A stretch of DNA of 64,000 bases, from positions 310,001-374,000 of the forward strand of contig NZ_CP149934.1 in the NCBI RefSeq assembly GCF_037949795.1, read 5' to 3'. Shown here piece after piece: positions 60,145 through 64,000 of this stretch. Each line of letters starts with the position of its first letter. The first letter of the stretch is position 1. Below the pieces are notes generated by a model. That model was not told the DNA's origin and ran no database searches. It saw nothing but the letters and a program-made list of their open reading frames with translations. The DNA comes from Thioclava sp. GXIMD2076 (GTDB taxonomy: Bacteria; Pseudomonadota; Alphaproteobacteria; Rhodobacterales; Rhodobacteraceae). The translations under genes and the position numbers were made by a program.

Positions 60145-63100
60145 ATGTGCACAATTTGCGGCAGCACAGATCATATTGCCCCGCTCATCGACATGGCGGC
60201 GAGCATTACATCCGATAGTGCATCCAGCGGCAAACCCGTCTGGAGTGTTCAGCAGATCGCGACCTATCTAAGCACCGGCTATTGGGCCGACAAAGGCAGT
60301 GCCGCGCATAAATTTGCGATCACCTCTTCCGGCACCCTGACGGTCAACCTGTCGGGCCTGAGCGACACCAGCGCCGCCTATGCCCGTGCAGCCCTCGAGG
60401 CATGGACCGATGCCTCGGGTATCCGGTTCAAGGAGACGACGGCGAATGCCCAGATCACCTTTACCGATAGCAATTCCGGCGCCTATACCTCGACAAGCTA
60501 TTCGGGCTCCGTGACCAGCTCGGCCAGAATCAATATAAACGAGACGTTCGCCTCCAGCGCCTACATGCTGCAGACCTATATCCACGAGATCGGTCATGCG
60601 CTGGGGCTTGGCCATTCGGGCGATTACAACGGCTCCGCAAGTTTTGCGATCGATGCCGCCTATGCCAATGATACCTGGCAATATTCGATCATGTCCTATT
60701 TCTACCAGACCCTCAGCAGCGATACCGATGCCAGTTTTGCCTATGTCGTCACGCCACAGATCGCCGATATTCTCGCGATCCAGCAGATGTATGGCACCTC
60801 CTCTTCTGTCCATAGCGGCAGTACGACCTATGGGGATAGCGGGGTCGAACTTCTGGATGCGCGCGCCCAGACTATCGTCGATGCCGGCGGCACCGATACC
60901 ATCGATCTACGCTCGCGCAGCGCGGACCAGAAGATCGACCTGACCCCGGGTAGCTTCTCGGATCTTGGCGGGCGCGAGAAAAACCTCGCGATCGCGCTCA
61001 ACACGACCATCGAGAATGCCTATCTCGGCAGTGGCGATGATACCATCATCGGGAATGCGGCTAGGAATATCCTGTATGGCGGTGCGGGCAATGACGAAAT
61101 CTCCGGCGGTGCGGGGGCGGATTATCTTGCCGGTCAGGACGGCAATGATGCGCTCTGGGGCGGCAATGGAAATGACAGCCTCTGGGGCGGCAATAATAAC
61201 GACGTGCTGATCGGAGGGGATGGCGATGACTTCCTCAACGGGCAATCGGGGAATGACACGTTGATCGCAGGCTCCGGCAGCGACACCCTGAACGGTGCCG
61301 AAGGAGACGATACGGTCGTCTACGACCTGCAGTCGGAAGATGTTTTCATCTACTATTCCGGTTCTCAGCTTCAGATCAAACATGGCAGCGACATCGATTA
61401 TCTCAACGGGATCGAAACCGTCGCCTTCAATGACGGAAGCTGCGCCGTGTCCGATCTGGCAACGCTGGCCAATAAAGGCTGGATCGATGCCTCGATCATC
61501 TTGGACGGAACGGCGCTGCAGACGGCCGCGAAAACGCAAACCAGCGTGACAGATCCTACCACCACCACGAGCACGGTCGCAGCCACGACCTCGGTCGCCT
61601 CGCATATGGAGGTTGGAACCACTAGCCTTGCGCGATCGGCCAAGAATGAAGGCTGGATCACGGTCAGCTTCGCCTCAGCAATCGAGGACGCAATTGTCGT
61701 CGTCGGCCCGATCACGAGTAATGGTGGCCAGCAGGTTGTGCCCGAGATCCGCAACATCACAAGTTCGGGCTTCGAGATCCGGCTGGCGGAATGGGACTAT
61801 CTCGACGGAACGCATGTGCAGGAACAGATCTCCTGGATGGCAGGGAGCGCGGGCAGCTACTATCTGGCCGACGGCACCCAGATCACCTTCGGATCGGCCG
61901 AGATCAACGGCGCAAGAAACACGACCATCACGCTTGACGGTTTCGATAGTTCCGCCACGGTGACGGCCTATGGCAGCCTCGTGGGGACGGGCGATCAGGT
62001 TCTGACCCATCGTATGGCAAATATATCGTCCGATGGTCTGCAAGTCAGGATGCAGGCAGAAGAAGCAGAAAAAGGCACGGTTTCCACCGAGATCCGGACT
62101 TTTGACTATGTGGTGATCGAGAACGGTGGCACCCTGGTCGACAATAGTGCTCTCAACCTTGCGTCGAACTGGGGGGCAATCGGAGATACGGACAGTAACG
62201 CGGTCTTCGCGGACATGCAGACCTATCGGGGCGGCGATACGACGAGCCTGAGACAGACAACAGTCAAAGACACAACCTACTTGAAACTTGTCGAAGAACA
62301 GTCCTACGACGCAGAAACCAGTCATATGAACGAAAGCGTCGCCTATACCAGCCTCGAGACCGGAAGCTATAGTCTCCTGACATCCGACCCTCAGGAATAC
62401 AACACCGTTGAAAGTGCCCTCGAGGTCGGAACGCTATCCCTGAGCCGCAGCAAATCGGACGATGGCTGGGTCCATGTCAGTTTTGGCGAGACGATCGCAG
62501 ATGCCGTCGTCGTGCTCGGACCGGTGACAACAAATGGCGGCCAAGCCGTCACAACAGAATTGCGAAATATCACGGATGAAGGCTTCGATGTGCGCCTTTC
62601 CGAATGGGATTATCTGGATGGAGCCCATATAGTGGAAAGCCTCTCCTGGATGGCAGGCACCGAGGGCCAGCACATGCTGTCCGATGGCACCAAGATCACA
62701 CTCGGCACCCAACAGGTCACGGGCAACCAGACCGCCGCGATTTCCTATGACGGCTTCGATGGCACGCCAACCCTCATTGCCTCGGTCTCGGGAGAGGGTA
62801 GCCAGATCGTCACGGAACGGATCGTCTCGGTCGGAACCGAGAGCGCCAAACTGAGGCTCGCCGCCGAGGAATCCGATGGCGGGGTCTCCAGCACGACCAC
62901 CCGCGTCGTGCAATGGGCCGCCATCGAGGAAGCGCCCGGATCCTCGGTCTCCGAGGGCTCGGCCCTGATCAGCAGCACCGCCGCCAAGATTTCCGTCGAC
63001 AGCACCTTGGCGCTATTTGCGGATACACAGTCCTATCGGGGAGCGGATACGATCGTCCTGCGCAGCCAAGAGACCAATGATGGCACCAAGCTCTATTTGC

Positions 63101-63276
63101 AGGAAGAACAATCCAAGGATAGCGAGACAGGGCATATCTATGAAACGGTCTCCTGGATCACGATTGGCGAAGGCCGCTATGAATTGATCGATCTTGACGA
63201 TGCGGCTGCCGACGAGCCCGTATTGGCTGCTGCCGGTTCGGACATGACCTCCTTCGTGGATGATCTCGTCCTGTGA
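60145..63276 (+). CDS. Serralysin-like RTX metalloprotease with duplicated C-terminal module
   Basis: A 1043-residue secreted protein. The metzincin zinc motif HEIGHALGLGH lies at residues 147-157, with the Met-turn SIMSY at 181-185, so the protease domain (about 30-220) looks active. Ca2+-binding RTX repeats (GGxGxDxLx type) run from about 297 to 391. From about 485 to 1015 there are two tandem copies of a ~268-residue module (EVGTTSLARS.../EVGTLSLSRS...). Each is built of two beta-sandwich units resembling H-type lectin repeats. There is no Sec signal; type I secretion is expected, but no transporter genes lie in the window. Cys2 and Cys5 are unusual in this normally Cys-poor family. Confidence 0.88.
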   Translation: MCTICGSTDHIAPLIDMAASITSDSASSGKPVWSVQQIATYLSTGYWADKGSAAHKFAITSSGTLTVNLSGLSDTSAAYARAALEAWTDASGIRFKETTANAQITFTDSNSGAYTSTSYSGSVTSSARININETFASSAYMLQTYIHEIGHALGLGHSGDYNGSASFAIDAAYANDTWQYSIMSYFYQTLSSDTDASFAYVVTPQIADILAIQQMYGTSSSVHSGSTTYGDSGVELLDARAQTIVDAGGTDTIDLRSRSADQKIDLTPGSFSDLGGREKNLAIALNTTIENAYLGSGDDTIIGNAARNILYGGAGNDEISGGAGADYLAGQDGNDALWGGNGNDSLWGGNNNDVLIGGDGDDFLNGQSGNDTLIAGSGSDTLNGAEGDDTVVYDLQSEDVFIYYSGSQLQIKHGSDIDYLNGIETVAFNDGSCAVSDLATLANKGWIDASIILDGTALQTAAKTQTSVTDPTTTTSTVAATTSVASHMEVGTTSLARSAKNEGWITVSFASAIEDAIVVVGPITSNGGQQVVPEIRNITSSGFEIRLAEWDYLDGTHVQEQISWMAGSAGSYYLADGTQITFGSAEINGARNTTITLDGFDSSATVTAYGSLVGTGDQVLTHRMANISSDGLQVRMQAEEAEKGTVSTEIRTFDYVVIENGGTLVDNSALNLASNWGAIGDTDSNAVFADMQTYRGGDTTSLRQTTVKDTTYLKLVEEQSYDAETSHMNESVAYTSLETGSYSLLTSDPQEYNTVESALEVGTLSLSRSKSDDGWVHVSFGETIADAVVVLGPVTTNGGQAVTTELRNITDEGFDVRLSEWDYLDGAHIVESLSWMAGTEGQHMLSDGTKITLGTQQVTGNQTAAISYDGFDGTPTLIASVSGEGSQIVTERIVSVGTESAKLRLAAEESDGGVSSTTTRVVQWAAIEEAPGSSVSEGSALISSTAAKISVDSTLALFADTQSYRGADTIVLRSQETNDGTKLYLQEEQSKDSETGHIYETVSWITIGEGRYELIDLDDAAADEPVLAAAGSDMTSFVDDLVL

Positions 63277-63377
63277 ATATCCGCGGATCAAGGGCGCAAT
63301 TCCGCCCGGGGAGTGCCTTCTGACAAGGCAGCCCCTGCGGATCAAGGCCGTGACAAGGCTCTCTTGGCCCTCGCCAT

Positions 63378-63415
63378 AAAAAAACACCGGCACCCCTCGA
63401 GGTGCCGGTGTTTTT
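63378..63415. terminator. Strong bidirectional intrinsic terminator
   Basis: CACCGGCACC/GGTGCCGGTG, a 10-bp perfect stem with a 6-nt loop, flanked by AAAAA on the left and TTTTT on the right. It therefore terminates both the plus-strand protease gene and the minus-strand dehydrogenase gene. Confidence 0.92.
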
Positions 63416-63426
63416 GATCGTGTGGA

Positions 63427-64000
63427 TCAGAGACCGCCGAAATGGAAGGCTTTGGTCTCGAGATATTCCTCGATCCCTTCCTGCGCGCCTTCACGGCCCA
63501 GACCCGACGCTTTCACACCGCCGAAGGGTGCTTCGGCATGGCTGACCGCACCGGTATTGAGCCCCACCAAACCGGTTTCCAGCGCCTCGCCGAAGCGGAA
63601 GGCACGGGCCATATCGGTGGTGTAGAAATAGGCCGCCAGACCGAAGGGCGTGCCATTGGCGATTGCCAGCGCCTCTTCCTCGGTCTCGAATTTGAAGACC
63701 GGAGCAACGGGACCAAAGGTCTCTTCACCCGCACATTGCATATCCAGCGTCGCCCCCACCAGCACGGTCGGATCGGCATATTGCGCCGTCAGCTCGCGTT
63801 TCTTGGTCGCGCGGGTTGCGCCCTTGGACAGCGCATCCTCGACATGGCGGTTGATCTTGTCGATCGCGGCCGCATTGATCATCGGACCGATGGTCGTATC
63901 CTCGGCAGTGCCGGGGCCGACCTTCAGCGCATCGACCTTCTCCGCGAGCTTGGCAACAAAGGCGTCATGGATCCCCGATTGCACCAGCAGACGGTTGGCA
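63427..64000 (-). CDS. gabD: Succinate-semialdehyde/aldehyde dehydrogenase, C-terminal part (5' end outside window)
   Basis: The frame is open at the right edge and ends at TGA 63427, giving about 190 C-terminal residues. ANRLLVQSGIHDAFVAKLAEKVDALKVGPG, IGPMINAAAIDKI, AGEETFGPVAPVFKFETEEEALAIANGTPFGLAAYFYT and the terminal GGVKASGLGREGAQEGIEEYLETK are typical of NAD(P)-dependent succinate-semialdehyde dehydrogenase (GabD) and glutarate-semialdehyde relatives. The catalytic Cys lies just outside, a few residues before ANRLL. A strong bidirectional terminator follows the stop. Confidence 0.88.
   Translation of the reverse strand, partial: ANRLLVQSGIHDAFVAKLAEKVDALKVGPGTAEDTTIGPMINAAAIDKINRHVEDALSKGATRATKKRELTAQYADPTVLVGATLDMQCAGEETFGPVAPVFKFETEEEALAIANGTPFGLAAYFYTTDMARAFRFGEALETGLVGLNTGAVSHAEAPFGGVKASGLGREGAQEGIEEYLETKAFHFGGL

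Noticed and set aside
59931..60218. 95-residue plus-strand frame before the RTX protease
   Set aside because: Overlaps the well-supported protease start and its ribosome site; no hydrophobic or domain pattern.

Overview
The window looks like chromosome or a large replicon of a GC-rich alphaproteobacterium, most likely a Rhodobacterales member. That placement is an inference from four things: a GAAC-N7-GAAC LexA box before an imuB-dnaE2 cassette, a two-hairpin CCUCCUCCC-loop small RNA of the CcsR/cuckoo type, TakP-like and other TRAP transporters, and many ATGA-coupled operons. No rRNA, tRNA, CRISPR array, insertion sequence or phage gene was recognised.

Layout. (1) 1-2480, minus: a PQQ polyol dehydrogenase pair, membrane subunit plus catalytic subunit, cut by the left edge. 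(2) 2675-21844: an inositol/inosose region. A four-gene dehydrogenase/isomerase operon (2675-6815) is divergent from a LacI-type regulator. A long minus-strand operon follows: second LacI regulator, binding protein, ABC ATPase, permease, second binding protein, TIM-barrel protein, iolG, iolI-like, iolC-aldolase fusion, iolD, iolE and a small membrane protein. iolB and iolA are not in the window. (3) 21845-23208: a 1.36-kb stretch with no convincing gene and a T8G9 run. (4) 23209-27218: a large chemoreceptor downstream of an orphan amino-acid-type binding protein. (5) 27408-32217: SOS box, imuB and dnaE2, without imuA. (6) 32339-32408: the CcsR/cuckoo-like small RNA.

(7) 32555-39700: a MarR regulator, then an operon of 2OG-Fe(II) oxygenase, spermidine/putrescine-type ABC transporter and GntR regulator, divergent from a nucleoside hydrolase. 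Two GTATAC palindromes lie in the shared promoter. (8) 39761-44395: class II aldolase, ketopantoate-reductase-like protein and a TRAP transporter. (9) 44468-51686: a complete indole-3-acetate cluster in the order iacH-A-B-I-C-D-E-F-G. Its iacD (Rieske oxygenase beta subunit) carries an in-frame TGA at codon 34 where a Trp is expected. (10) 52422-55359: a divergent TakPQM-like TRAP transporter. (11) 55995-59818: a three-subunit gluconate 2-dehydrogenase-type enzyme (gamma, FAD/Fe-S alpha, triheme cytochrome c). (12) 60145-63276: a serralysin-like RTX metalloprotease with a duplicated C-terminal module. (13) 63427-64000: the 3' part of a succinate-semialdehyde-type dehydrogenase, cut by the right edge.

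Taken together, this is a catabolic and stress-response stretch. It combines periplasmic sugar and polyol oxidation, inositol uptake and breakdown, auxin degradation (probably blocked at the dioxygenase step), a putative nucleoside-oxidising module, and SOS mutagenesis.
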